Of a stretch of DNA of 64,000 nt, positions 13,707-25,525 are shown piece after piece. The position numbers and the translations under genes were made by a program. This DNA comes from Papio anubis (lineage: Eukaryota; Chordata; Mammalia; Primates; Cercopithecidae). The notes below the pieces were generated by a model. The model searched no databases. It worked only from the letters and a program-made list of their open reading frames with translations, and was not told the origin of the DNA. Position 1 is the stretch's first letter; each line of letters opens with the position of its first letter. The DNA lies in contig NC_044990.1 in NCBI RefSeq assembly GCF_008728515.1, forward strand, positions 67,188,879 to 67,252,878, written 5' to 3'.

Positions 13707-15309
13707 CTAAGTTTGCATGATAACTTGACATCCCATAATTAAGCATTCAATCTCTACTAAGGCCCAATAGCAAACCAAAAGATATTTATCCAAAAAAGAA
13801 TAGTTATGTACAGATGATAGCAGGTATTGTTCCAATATCCTAAGTTCCTGCACTGTAATTTGCCTATAGAGATTAGCCAAAGGCTCCAAGCATCGTTCCT
13901 ATCTGCCATTGACACTTCAGGCACCATTGGATATGCTGGAGCATATGGCCCAGTTAGCACAGTGGCTTGCACAGCAGTGTGAAACTGTTGCAGAACCTAC
14001 TCATGTTCTGGACTTCACTCAAAATTTACAACTTTTTAGGTCACTTAGTAAATAAGCCAGAGTAGCATATCTGAATGAGAAATATATTGCCTTCTCAACT
14101 CTAAAGAGGCTCACTAAGAGTTGTGATTTTCTTCTTTTTTTTGCGGGGGGGAGCAGAAGAAAGGGCTCAATTCAACAACTTATCCTTCACCTTAGAAAGC
14201 ATATCTCAAAATATCCCATACTACTGTGCCCCCCAAATTTCACTGAGTTAGAAGACCCCTAAATTTTTGTGAGATTTCTTTCTCATACTCTGACATGCAA
14301 AAATCTTACCAAGAAATGTAGAGTAGTTGCTACTTCTTACTCACCAGGTCCAATCAGGATGATGTCACTAATATAATGGACCAGTGTGATATCTTGTGGA
14401 GGGAAAGGTTACAAAGATCCTTTGGACTAAATTGTGACTTAAGTCAGGAGAGTTGTTATACCCTTGAGGTAAGTTAGCAAATGTGTATTACTGGCCTTTC
14501 CAGCTGAAGGGAAACTGCTCACGGTGGTCTTTACTAAGTGGTATTGAGAAAAAAGCATATTCTAGATCAATAACTATATACTAAGTACAAACAGATATGT
14601 TAATTTGCTCAAGCAATCAAACTATATCTGATACAGCAGCTGAAATTGGAGTCATCACCTAACTAAGCCTACAATAATCTCAATAATCTGCTGTCATGTT
14701 CCAAGATCCATCTGTTTTAAGAACATGATCAAATGTGTATGTTGAATATAAATGTAGTGGGAATCACTACCCCTACATACTTCAAGTCCTCGACAGTGGT
14801 ATTAATAACTGACAACCCTCCAGAAAATGTAGTATTGCTTTTGTTTTTTTTTCTTAGGTAGAGGGAGTTGTAGAGCTTTCACTTGACCTTTCTCACCATG
14901 ATAGTCCTCACACAACTGGTCAGGGAACTAATTTGGACATTCTACCAGTTTTTAGTGTATCTATCGTAATTGTGATTTCCACAACTGAAAAAATAACCAC
15001 AGGATGCGTTTAGTCATCCACTGGACCTACAAGCAGGTGGGTCTGTTAAAACTTCATTATCTCACTTTAATAAGCTATTACTCCGAACAGTGGACTATAG
15101 AGACGTTTTGAGATCTTTTGAGTCAGTTTAATTTCACAGCCAGTGTCAAGTAATTTCCCCAAAGTCTGATTATTTTCTTTTCCCTGATGCACAATCACCT
15201 GGCAAAAAGTTACAAATTCCTCTGGGGAAGGACTGGAAGAAATATTAGCAGCATAAATTGTTGGCAGTATAGCAGCGTGCTTCTTCAAAGATACTTGGTC
15301 CTTCTCCAT
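13707..15309 (-). pseudogene. HERV-L protease/polymerase remnant
   Basis: Minus-strand frames, in order: an 80-codon frame (15067-15309) with an aspartic-protease LLDTG motif (DTG at 15139-15147); the reverse-transcriptase active site at 14364-14375, which reads YISD where YxDD is required; and two overlapping frames at 13707-13972 with RNase H-region similarity. Loss of the first catalytic aspartate and many stop codons show a dead gene. Roles are known for the family; the breaks are seen directly. Confidence 0.75.
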
Positions 15310-15668
15310 TCAGGTGGTTTGGGATCTGTAAACTGGCTCAAGTCTGAGAATTGATTGAAGGGGGCATGAATCACTGTTTATACTATTTAAGTTAAAGTTG
15401 ACCTAGACCTTTTCGCATGTAGAAATTAAATAAGAATTTAGTGAATGCCCACTTACTTCACTTCTAGGAACATCAACAAGCAACACCATAGGTCTCTTTT
15501 CATCATACTATTCTGATTAGTGTATTAACTGTGCTGTCTGTTACAGTAATAAACCTTACTTTTGGTGATTATATACCACCATTTGCCCTCTCTTACTCAG
15601 GGATTCATTTCCATTGTGTTTAGGTGTTTTAATGCAGCGTTAGAAGTTCACACTGGATATCAAGAAGA

Positions 15669-15832
15669 TATCCTCCATCCTTAATATCCATTCCCAGACA
15701 TGTGCTCCATATTTCATTCTGTATAAATTGTTACATAGTTGTTTGGGATTGTGGTATGACTATTCATAGGCCATATTTTATACCTCACCTGAAGGACCTG
15801 TTGGTGTTTACATCTAGTTATGTGACTACAAG
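15669..15832. repeat. 164-bp direct duplication, copy 1 (inside HERV-L gag region)
   Basis: It runs from TATCCTCCATCCTTAATATC to TATGTGACTACAAG and is repeated without indels at 16210-16373, exactly 541 bp away. I count 9 mismatches in 164 bp. The 377 bp between the copies is unrelated to the repeat. Confidence 0.9.
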
Positions 15833-16209
15833 AAGAACAACTACAGAGATCTCCAACAATGCTACCACTACCGTCACAAATGTATTTCTTACAGTCATAC
15901 TGAAAGTTGTGTCCTTGTACCCTTCTGGTACCAGTGAGCAGGTCTTGTGTGATAAGGCTACTGTAAAATTCCATTCTCCCTAAGCATTTTGATTTCCTCT
16001 TCTATAGTATGCCAAGGCAGTTCTGGCATTTAAACTTCATTTTGTATAGGCTACCTTTGGCCCATGTTTTAGCCAATCCACTAAACATATTGCTGAGTCC
16101 TTTCTAACTCACTATGCTGCTTGTGTTGAACTATAACACTTAAGTTCAGAATTTTTTCTAAGGGAGCAAATAGTAATATATGTGGCCAAATTTATATCCA
16201 TTTCACAAT

Positions 16210-16373
16210 TATCCTCCATCCTTAATATCCATTCCCAGACATGTGCTCCATATTTTGTTCTGTATAAATTGTTACATAGTTGTTTTGGATTGTAGTATGA
16301 CTCTTCATGGGCCACATTTTATACCTCACCTGAAGGACCTACTGGTGTTTACATCTAGTTATGTGACTACAAG
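16210..16373. repeat. 164-bp direct duplication, copy 2
   Basis: Partner of 15669-15832, same orientation, about 94-95% identical by hand count. Sequence similarity stops abruptly at both ends. Confidence 0.9.
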
Positions 16374-16954
16374 GAAACAGAAGTTGTCAGGGTGGTTCCT
16401 GAGGAGATCAGTAGTGTGTTTCAAGGCTACTACAACTGAAAAGGCCATTATAGATTCCTTGGACAAAGTATGATTTATCCTTAGACAGAGATGATACAGC
16501 TGCTTCTACTGGGAAGATTCAGTAAAATATAGAGGTTCATATGTGAGGAGCCTCCACTCAAGCTTTTCAGAAAAGCATTTTTAGAACACCATTTTTCCCA
16601 CGCAATGCCTTTGCTTTAACAGTAAATACTCTGCAAGTTTGAAATACAATTTATTCTGTTATTCCACCATTTGCAGGATGAAACTCTGGGTTTGGTCTTC
16701 AGCAATCTCAGCTCTGTAGCTATAGGAGATAAAAATTTGTTACATGGAAGATACAGAAATTTTCAAGTCATTTATGCAGTATTTGAATTGAGAATTTAAA
16801 TCCCTGAGCTCATTCTTTTCTTTCCTCACTTTGTCTAGTGCAATTAGGAACAACCAGCCAATCTCATTATACTTGTTAATTTGACAGAAATGTTAAAAGC
16901 TATCAAACACTTAGTTACCTGAACTGTGCTTCTTAAAAGCATTTGATTAGGAGT

Positions 16955-17040
16955 ATCCAAAGGTGACATCCAATGGTGACATTTACTGCATCTCCAATAG
17001 TGACATCCAATGGTGACATTTAGTGCATCTCCATTGCCAC
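16955..17040. repeat. 37-bp tandem repeat built from a 13-bp word
   Basis: TCCAATGGTGACATTTA starts at 16969 and 17006, giving period 37. A shorter word, TCCAA(A/T)(G/A)GTGACA, recurs at 16955, 16969, 16993 and 17006, with a decayed copy at 17029. It lies in the HERV-L leader/gag start, about 180 bp downstream of the primer-binding site on the minus strand. Confidence 0.85.
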
Positions 17041-17200
17041 ATCATGCCATAGATTATAAGTGCTCTCTTTACTACTTGAAAGAGAATCATTGGTAACTTT
17101 AACTCTAATCTAATAGTATAATTATTAGCTATATTAAACCAACTCTAGAAACCCCAAAAACAATTCACAAAACCTCATCCTTAAGAATCTGTTCTGTAGG

Positions 17201-17216
17201 ACCTTTCTTGGTACCA
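17201..17216 (-). other. HERV-L primer-binding-site-like sequence
   Basis: The minus strand reads TGGTACCAAGAAAGGT a few bases downstream of the 5' LTR. The TGGTACCA start fits a leucine-type tRNA 3' end, as known for HERV-L, but it is decayed. Confidence 0.55.
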
Positions 17217-17221
17217 AAATT

Positions 17222-17658
17222 TGTATCAGTCAAGGTTCTCCCTAGAGGCAAAATCAATAGGACGTGTGTGTGTGTGTGTGAGAGAGAGAGAGACAGAGAC
17301 AGAGAGAGAGAGATTTTAGAATTTTCTCAGGCAATTGTGCAAAATAGCAAATCCAAAATCTATAAGGCAGGTCAGCAGTCACAAAATTCCTGCAAGAGTT
17401 AATATTGCAGTTTTTTTAGTCCAAATGTAATCCAGAGGCAGAACTCCTTTCAGGTGATCCCAGTCTTTTCTCTATGGTTTACAACTGAGTGAAGGAAGCC
17501 CACCATCATTACACAGGTTAATCAGTTTTACTCAAAGGCTGCTGATTAAATATTAGTCATATCTAAAAATACCTCCACAGCAATATCTAGACTGATGCTT
17601 AACCATACAACTGAGCTCCATAGCATAGTCATATTGACACACAAAATTAACCATCACA
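17222..17658 (-). repeat. MLT2-type LTR (5' LTR of the HERV-L fragment)
   Basis: On the plus strand it begins TGTATCAGTCAAGGTTCTCC and ends ATTGACACACAAAATTAACC then ATCACA, the reversed ends of an ERVL MLT2 LTR. The TG/GA microsatellite is in its usual position near the 3' end of the LTR. Confidence 0.88.
17262..17313. repeat. (TG)n(GA)n microsatellite in the LTR
   Basis: About 9 GT units followed by GA units with two CAGA interruptions. It is common at this position in MLT2 LTRs. Confidence 0.9.
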
Positions 17659-17965
17659 CTTGTAACAGAACTCTGTTCAGAAAGTTTATTGTAGAAAGAA
17701 CTTCGGAGAGAAATCTGTAAGGGAGTAAGGTAGGCAAGATTGGGCAGAAGAAGCTGGCTGGAAATATGGTTACAACTCTAGAAACTGCCAGTCTTATAAA
17801 GAGTTATAGCTGGGATGCTCCACAAAGGTCTCTCAAACTAAGGCAAAGGGGCTGAATTTTTAAATCCTTCTATCCATTAGTCATGTGCCACAGGCTGCCC
17901 GCCTCATAACTTTGAGTGAGATAGCTTTTTCTATAGCCAAACACAATTCTCAATGAAGGATGCAG
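17659..17965 (-). repeat. Probable LTR remnant, family not assigned
   Basis: It sits next to the HERV-L LTR. The minus strand has CTACAATAAACTTTCTG, a polyadenylation-like signal near an LTR-like end, and the block with CCACAGGCTGCCCGCC looks like an old ERV LTR. I cannot name it. Confidence 0.35.
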
Positions 17966-20780
17966 ATGCAAATATACTAAAAGAAAAGAAAAAGATTTTC
18001 CTAGCACATACTACATAAATGTGTTGATCATTAATAGGGAATCAGTATAGAAGCACAGTATATACTATTAAAGGTGAATTTAAAAATAAGATTAATAATC
18101 AGAAGATTACATTAAATAGCATACATAAAGTTTAAAATAGACTATTGTAAAGAATGCATTTTTGTCAAGATTAATTGAATCAATTTTTATTTGCTTTATG
18201 TTTTTCATTTAACAATTTGAAAAAGCAGTCTAAAATTCATAGGATTAATTTTTGCATTTTTGTTTTATATATTTGTATGTTTCTGCTTATCCTATTGTTT
18301 TATCACTGCTTTGTAAATATTATTTTACCTAGTCCATCTCTGTCCATAGTAGGAATAAGGGAGGGATATGTAGTGTGATGCACTACTCTGGAAATTGTTT
18401 TGGAAATATCATTACAATTGATTATAGTTAAAGTCCCTTAACATAATGTTTATGTGCAGCTGCTGACCATAATAGAAAATTGGACAGATTCTTTGTCATC
18501 CCACACATTTTAGTCCCTTTACAAAATAAATAGCAATGATATTTTCTGTTCCTTAGAAATAGAAAATAGCAATACTGCATCTCAAATCACAATTCTCTTT
18601 AATCAACATTGCAGCATAGTGGGGAAAAAGCTGGTAAAAAGATCAATGAATAACATCCAGTTAGAGAAAATTGAAATCCACAAATACTCTGTTCAATGAG
18701 TGTCCTTGAGTAAATTTACTTTACACGTATTTGCAGGCTGGAAATAGAATCAATATTTTAGAATTATCATATAGCTCTGGCATTTAAAATATAGCCACAT
18801 ATTAGTTCTGGCTGGAAGTGAACAATTTCGATGTGGAGCATTTGAAAGATATTTACAAGAACTCTATGTTCTTTATGCAATCATTTTTCTTTAGCCAAGT
18901 TTCTCACATAAAGACTCTCAGAAAAAGTAGGATGTTTCCTATAAAGGCACCTTAGTTGTAGTTTTTACCATACAGATTTTCTTCTATATAGATGTGCTTG
19001 ATAGATAGCGACTGTGGGTAAAGCATGCTATAAAAAGTAGAATGTTTATAATTTATCTTCATTTCTTTTTTTCTGACCCTTGCTTTTCACTATGCGTCCT
19101 CTTAAACTTAGTTGTATTTTAACAGTGTTTTCCAGCATTCTCTTCCATGTATGATTCCAGGTTAGGTTTGCTCATCAGAAAAATCTGCATGGTAAAGCAG
19201 CAGCCATGAATCTCCACTAACTCTTACTTGAGCCTTTGATGAACCAGGGCAGAGTAGTCTGGCAACTCCAGTTCATTCTGTTTTTAGCTTCTTTCCATCT
19301 TGTTCTAATTCTCAATTGCTGGTCTTGCTGACCAATGATGATTCAAGCCCACCACCAAGTGTTTTGCAGCAAACTCACAGAGGGAGTGGCAACAAAGAGC
19401 CAACAACTTCGATCATGTCCTTCTTCCATTTCTATTCCAGCAGCTATAGAATCTTGTAAGCTTCATGCTGCTAAGGGCTTTCCTCAGTACCTGTCTTAGC
19501 TTTACCTCCCCAGCACTTTTCTCAATTGCAGGAGGTATAATTTCCACTTATAAAATCTTATGCCATTTACTATTTCACGAAACTCATAGTGTTCTATTTC
19601 CCTAATTGAACTTTAACAAATAGAACCATGAAATATAGCATAGGGTTGTTAGACATTGGTGAACATCTATTTAATTTTGCACATAGAGTGTGTCTATTGA
19701 GGGAGAGAAGAGGTAGAAGGGAGAGTTGCGCATCCTAGAACAAGTATCTTGGGATAGTGATTTTGGAGTTTTTATAATTCAGTGAAATCCTTTAAAAATC
19801 TAATTTGAGATTATCTGTGAGTTTCTGCAAGACCCACTTTCTAAGATATGTAAATATAGGTTGAGGAGCCCCAGTGTTCATCTGTAAACTAACATGTAGA
19901 TCCAAATACGATGGACATAATGCCAATAGTGTTGTCATTCTTGGTTAACAGGAAATACGGCTAGGTCTACCCTAGTCTATCCAGCAAGTTAATAGAATAG
20001 CCCTGTAGACACCACTGTCTAAAAGGCTTCTCTGAGTGCTACCTTCTAAATTAGAGTTAGCAAGCTATTTCAATACATTTTTTCAGCTTTATCAGTTTAT
20101 TTTGCAACAACTACTCACATCAGCCAATGTAGCATGGTAAACAGCCTTAGGCTGAAAATAACCTAATAGTCTTGGCCAGGTTTGTCCCATGCGGATTCCT
20201 AATCTAAAGGATCATTGAAAATGTCCATACTTTTTAATCTTCAAGCCAACATTATAAATTTTCATGAGTTTCAATTGTTTGTCTAGTGATGATCAAATTA
20301 TTTTAGAATGTAGAGAACAATAAAATCACATTTACAGAAAATAGAAAATAAACTAAGCTTTATTCTATAATGTTTCTTTCCTTGACATTAATGTGACGGC
20401 TAATGCCAGAAATGAGGTCTCTAATTTGGATGAACATTTTGGAGGCAAAGAAAAAGAAAATGTATGAGCAAAATTGGCCAGAGATCAAAATTAACACAAA
20501 ATATCTGAAGTTGTATCATAAAATATATTAATTTTAAAAGATATAAAAGAAAAACTGCCCCACTAAGAAGTATATTAGGTAATTACTAGCATTCATGAGG
20601 GAAAAAGGAAATCAGTGACTAGTGATTCCAGTCTTCTAATTTAGTTCATCTGGTATTTGAATACATTTTCTTATTCAAGCTAAAAATTACAAGATTGAAT
20701 AAATATTTTATTTAATTTATACCAATGCACCTCATATTAGGTTTGTTTATATACATTGCTGAAAACAAAATTCATCTTCA
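17966..20780. other. 2.8 kb single-copy DNA, no feature recognised
   Basis: One of the longest stretches here without a recognisable transposon. No splice-bounded exon or long frame is evident. 19.2-19.5 kb is slightly more GC-rich but has no recognised identity. Confidence 0.45.
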
Positions 20781-20788
20781 CTTGCCTG

Positions 20789-20794
20789 GCATTG

Positions 20795-20827
<33 letters not shown>

Positions 20828-21072
20828 CTCTGTCACCTAGCCTAGAGTGCATCAACTCACTGCAACCTCCACCTCCTGGGTTCAAGGGACTCTCCTGCCT
20901 CAGCCTCCAGAGTAGCTGGGATTACAGGCATGTGCCACCATGCCCAGCTAGTTTTGTATTTTAGTAGAGACGGTGTTTCACCATGTTGGCCAGGCTGGTC
21001 TTGAACTCTTGACCTCAAGTGATCTGCCCGCCTTGGCCTCCCAAAGTGCTCAGAATACATCAGCCACCACAC
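20789..21072 (-). mobile_element. Alu SINE, minus strand, with left-arm deletion
   Basis: A poly-T run of about 30 bases, then a reversed Alu whose right arm lacks about 20 bp (TCACCTAGCCTAGAGTGCATCAACTC jumps over the usual middle), and a decayed 5' end. The flanking CTTGCCTG at 20781-20788 and 21073-21080 is the target-site duplication. Confidence 0.92.
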
Positions 21073-21080
21073 CTTGCCTG

Positions 21081-21780
21081 ACTTTTCAAATTTGAAGATG
21101 TTTTTCTAAAACTAACTTGAGGTCCTGGTTTGCTTTTCATTATTGTCTAATATTAACCTCCTGAACAACTTGTTCAAGGTTTTAAAGGGTTGAATAATTA
21201 AGAAAGAATGTGTAGTGGTTTATGTTTATACCCATGTAGTAACCATGCTACGTTTGACAGTCTTTTGGATTTACAAAGAACTTGAAAGATTATGTAGTAC
21301 AAATTGCTCCATATTTTAGAAATTTCTTGTATATAATACAAATTTAAGAAACAGCTATATAAGTTTTATTTTAATAATTTAGATATAGAAAGTTTATTCT
21401 TTGCCCTACTCTACGGGTTAGAGATGGGGAGAGAGAGAATGAGCAAGAGAATTCACCTTTTTAATGTCATATTTGTGTGAGTTTATATTATTTCATCTTA
21501 TTTCCTAAGTCTATTCTTTGAAATAACATGCTAATTTTATTATTTTTACATAACTATTAATCATCTATCACTGATCTATTTATCTATACATGTATTTATT
21601 TGTTTATCTCACTTATTATCTTTCAAACCATAATCTTCATCTATTACAATTCCAGTGGCCAGAAAACTTTTACACAATGATTTCTTTTTCTAATCCTGTC
21701 TTGTATCTTTTTTATAAAATTTTATGTCTTTGGAAATGAGCACTATTTTTTCTTTTGTTAATGGTAGTGTTCTGTATTGC
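21081..21780. other. Single-copy AT-rich DNA, no feature recognised
   Basis: No element recognised. Confidence 0.4.
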
Positions 21781-22256
21781 TGTGATTTAAATATGGTTGA
21801 TTCTCACCAAAACTCATGATGAGGCTGGTTCCCCAAGGTGGTGGTGTTTGGGGCTGGGGTCTTTAACAGGTCATTATGTCATTTAGATAAGATGATTGGG
21901 TCATTAAAAGAAATTAGTGCCTTACTCATGGAAATGAGTTTTCACTCCTGTGAGACTGGATGAATTAGAGTGAGTTGTAAAGAAAGACTGCCCTTCATGT
22001 TTGGTCTCTTGGCATGGGCCCATTTCCCCTTCTCCTTTTCCACCATGCTATTACTTTCAATGGCAAAAAACTGCAATTACTTTTGCACCAACCTAATACA
22101 ATGAACCATACAATTCTTGCCGGAAGCTGACCTGATGCAGCCACCTGATCTTGGGCTTCTCAGCTTTCAGAATGGTGCGTTAAATAATCTTCTTCCCTCT
22201 GGAATTTACCCAGTCTCAGGTATTATGTTATGACAATAGAAAAAGAAACTGTGACA
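21781..22256 (+). repeat. MaLR LTR (MST/MLT1 type), plus strand, with MADE1 inside
   Basis: It starts TGTGATTTAAATATGGTTG, contains CCAAGGTGGTGGTGTTTGGG, then GAAATGAGTTTTCACTCCTG, and ends TTACCCAGTCTCAGGTATTA...CTGTGACA, which is the full order of a MaLR LTR. A half MADE1 element is inserted at 22049-22096. No clear target-site duplication was found. Confidence 0.8.
22049..22096. mobile_element. MADE1 mariner MITE, one half only
   Basis: ATTACTTTCAATGGC followed by TGCAATTACTTTTGCACCAA and CCTAA matches the loop and one arm of MADE1; TA follows directly. The other arm is missing, so the miR-548-type hairpin cannot form. Confidence 0.85.
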
Positions 22257-23664
22257 TTATAGTTTTTCTTTTAAAAAAGTATTATTTTTTAATTGACAGA
22301 TACAATTGTATATATTTGTGTACAACACAATTTGAAGTATATCTACACTGTGAATAAATGAATCTAGCTAATTAACATATTACTTGATATCATTGTCAGT
22401 TTGGGGGTGAAAACACTTAACATCCACTCTTACTATTTTTAAAGAATACAATATACTGTTATTAACTATAGTCATTATGTTATAAAATATATTGCTTAAA
22501 TTTATTTCTCCAATCTAACTCAAATTTTTTATCGTTTATCCAACATCACTCCCACATGTCCCCCCACACCAAATACCCCAGCAGTTGGTCCCCGCCATTC
22601 TGCTCTCTAGCTCTATTAAATCAAGTTTTTACATTCCACACATGAGTGAGAGCATGCAGTATTTGTCTTCTGTGCCTGGCTTATTTTACCTAATATACTG
22701 TCCTCTGGGTTCATCCATGATGTCATAAATGGCAGAACATCGTTCTTTTTTGTGACTGAATAGTATTTTATTATGTAAATATGCAACAGTTTCTTTATTA
22801 GTTCATCCATTGATTAACTAGGTTAACTAATTATCTTGGCTACTCTGAGTAATGCTGCAATAAACATGGAAGTGCAGACATCTCTTTGACATTACGATTT
22901 TTGTTGTCTTTGGATATATACCCAGTAGTGGGATTACTGGATTATACGGTGGTTTTACTATCAGTTTTTTGAGGAATTGTCATACTGTTTTCCATAATGG
23001 CTGTGCTAATTTACATTCTCATCAATGATGTATAAGGTTTCTCTTTTCTTCACATCTGTGATACCATGTGTTATCTTTGTCTTTTTGATAATAGCCATTC
23101 TAACAGGTGTGAGGTGGTATCTCAGTGTGGTTTTAATTTACATTTCCCTGATGTTTCATGAAATTCATGATTAGCATATATACATACATACCTGTTAGCT
23201 ATTTATATGTCTTCTTTTGTTAAATGTCTATTCATATTCTTTGTTTACTTTTAAATCAGGTTTTTTCTTCCTCTTAAGCTGTTTGAATTATTCACATATT
23301 TTAGATATTAATTCCTCATCAGATGAATAGTGTGTAAATGCTTTCCCCCATTCTGCAAGTTGTACCTTCACTCTCGATTATTTTCTTTGCTGTGCAGAGC
23401 ATTTTGGTTTGATAGAATGCCATTTGTCTCTTTTTTACATTTGATGCCTGTGCCTTTAATGTCATATCAAAAATTATTTCCATGACCAATTTTATGGAGC
23501 TTTTCCCCTAATGTTTTCCTCTAGCAGTTTTATAGTTTCATGTCTTGCATTCATTTTGAGTTTATTTTTGTATATGGTTTGAGATAAATGTCTGTTTTCA
23601 TTCTTCTGCAGATGGATATTCCGTTTTCTTTGCATCATTTATTGAAGAGACAATCCTTTTCCAT
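22257..23664 (-). mobile_element. L1 LINE fragment A (minus strand), 3' end to mid ORF2
   Basis: The plus strand is reversed L1: 3' UTR (22.26-22.6 kb), the end of ORF2 (GAATAGTATTTTATTATG, ATATACCCAGTAGTGGGATT) and further ORF2 up to about 23.66 kb, where it stops and a second L1 3' end starts. All frames are broken. Confidence 0.85.
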
Positions 23665-23882
23665 TGTATGTTATTTTAAAAAGTGTTGTATTAGTACATA
23701 ACATTTCTATGTATTTATGGTGTACTTTTGAGTATTTGTTGTATGCGTAGAATGTGTAATGATCAAGTCAGGGTATTTGGGGTATCCATCGCCCTGAGTA
23801 GTTATTATTTCAATTTGTTAGGAATATTTCAAGTCCTCTCTACTAGTAATTTTGAAATACATGTTAACAAAAAAAGAAAAGG

Positions 23883-24576
23883 TGACTGAGGCAAGTGTCT
23901 CAATCAGTAGAGGTTTATTGAGCCAAAGTTTGAAAATGTGCCAGCAAAAAACATAAGTCACAGCAGCATCTGTGACCTGTGCTTTCCAAATAGGGTTTTG
24001 GGAACTCAGTATTTAAGGGGAGATATCACACAGGAGAGAAAAACATGAGGGGTATGAGGCAAATGATTACATTCTTGTGAGGCTCTAATTAGCACTTAGT
24101 AAATCTATTATTTATATCACATAAAGTAAAAATGTAAAAAGAGGAAGTAGAGGAAAGAGCCAATCATGCAGCCATCTAAGGATGAGCAGAAAAGTGATTT
24201 ATCTTATCTTATCCTTGTTGTGTATCTGGGAAGATAATCCTGTTACTGGCATTGTCAGTGTGATATTTAAAATAACTTAGTGTTAGGAGTTAAACTTAGG
24301 TTGCAGACCAAAGATTACATCTGGCAGGTGCTTGTTTTGTAGGGTGATGTATATCCTGAAAGATTTAGGGTGTAACAAGGAATTTCCTTGTGAGCAATTT
24401 CCTTTTGTTTTTGTGGAAATCTTGCATATGTATAATGCTATGACACAGGGTTGCAAAATTACAGCTCTCTGATTGGGGAATAAGAATGGCAGTATTGCAT
24501 GATTCAATTCACAGGCTTAAGTTTCCCCTTTGCATGAAAATTGTGGGGGGTCCCCATATTTCCTTTTCTTTTTTCA
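23883..24576 (-). repeat. ERV LTR inserted in L1 fragment B1, family not assigned
   Basis: The left end reads TGACTGAGGCAAGTG. The minus strand there has GGCTCAATAAACC, a polyadenylation signal about 40 bp from the LTR 3' end. L1 3' UTR continues to its left (to GTTAAC at about 23870) and right (TTGTTAACTGTAGGTCACC from about 24593). The right end is uncertain (24576 or 24584). ERV1-like in style. Confidence 0.6.
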
Positions 24577-24891
24577 CTTGTACAGTTTGTTGTTGTTAAC
24601 TGTAGGTCACCATACTCCACAATCAAATATTGAAACTTGTACTTTCTCTCTAATGGTATGTTTGTTTACCTTAGCCTAATTCTCTTCAAATCCTGCACAG
24701 ACACACCTTTCCTAGCCTCTCGTAATTATCATTCTATTCTCTCCTTCTATTAGATGAATTATTTTAGCTCCCACATATGAGTGAAAACCTATTTGTCTTT
24801 CTGTGCCTGGTATATTTCACTTAATGTAATGACGTATAGTTCCATCCATGCTGCTGCAAATGACAGCACTTCATTTTTTTTATAGCTAAGT

Positions 24892-25017
24892 AGTATCCCA
24901 TTGTATATATATAGTATCCCATTGTCTATATATAGACACACATGTATATGTATAATATATACACAAACATATATGCACACATATATATACACACACACAT
25001 ATATGTATGCACACCAC
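24892..25017. repeat. TA/CA-rich microsatellite in L1, with a small duplication
   Basis: Alternating TATA, CACA and TGTA units in the L1 3' end. The words AGTATCCCATTGT plus ATATATA occur twice in a row (about 24891 and 24912), a local tandem duplication. Confidence 0.85.
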
Positions 25018-25162
25018 ATTTTTTAGTCTATTCCTTAATTGATGGAAACTTAGGTGATCTCATATCTTTGCTGTTATGAATAGTGCTACAATAAACAAGC
25101 AAGTGCATGTATTCCTTTTTTGTACTGATTTTCTCTCCTTTGGATAAATACCTAATAGTGGG

Positions 25163-25525
25163 TATATTAGTCCATTTTCACACTGCTGATAAAGACATAA
25201 CAGAGCTTGGGGAAAAAAAGAGATTTAATGGATTTATGGTTCCACATAGCTAGAGAAGCCTCACAATCATGATGGAAGGCAAGGAGGAGGAAGTCACATC
25301 TTACATGGATAAAAGCAGGCAGAGAGAGAGAGTTTGTGCAGGGAAACTCTCCTTTTTAAAACCATCATAGCTTGTGAGACTTATAAACTATCATGAGAAT
25401 AGCACGGAATAAAATAGGCCCCCATGATTTAATTGCCTCCCACTGAGTCCCTCCCACAACAATGGGAATTCTAGGAGATACAATTCAAGATGAGATTTGG
25501 GTGGGGATATAGCCGAACCATACCA
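25163..25525 (-). repeat. THE1 provirus 2, 3' LTR
   Basis: TATATTAGTCC (decayed TGTATTAGTCC) to CCATACCA on the plus strand. Confidence 0.92.

Larger units (their letters stand above)
13113..17221 (-). mobile_element. HERV-L internal region (minus strand), 3' part missing
   Basis: Reading the minus strand from the 5' LTR (17222-17658) one meets a primer-binding site, a gag region of about 1.9 kb, a protease motif near 15.14 kb, a reverse-transcriptase active-site region near 14.37 kb and RNase H-like sequence near 13.7-14.0 kb. All frames are broken. No integrase-dUTPase end or 3' LTR could be seen before L1 sequence begins at about 13.11 kb, so the 3' part was lost. The assignment to HERV-L rests on motif order and on the MLT2-type LTR. 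Confidence 0.8.

Noticed and set aside
15669..16373. Duplicated 164-bp blocks as a pair of LTRs or CRISPR-like repeats
   Set aside because: They lie inside HERV-L gag, lack TG/CA ends and target duplications, and only two copies exist; CRISPR does not apply to primate DNA.
22000..22150. miR-548-type microRNA gene
   Set aside because: Only one arm of MADE1 is present, so no hairpin precursor.
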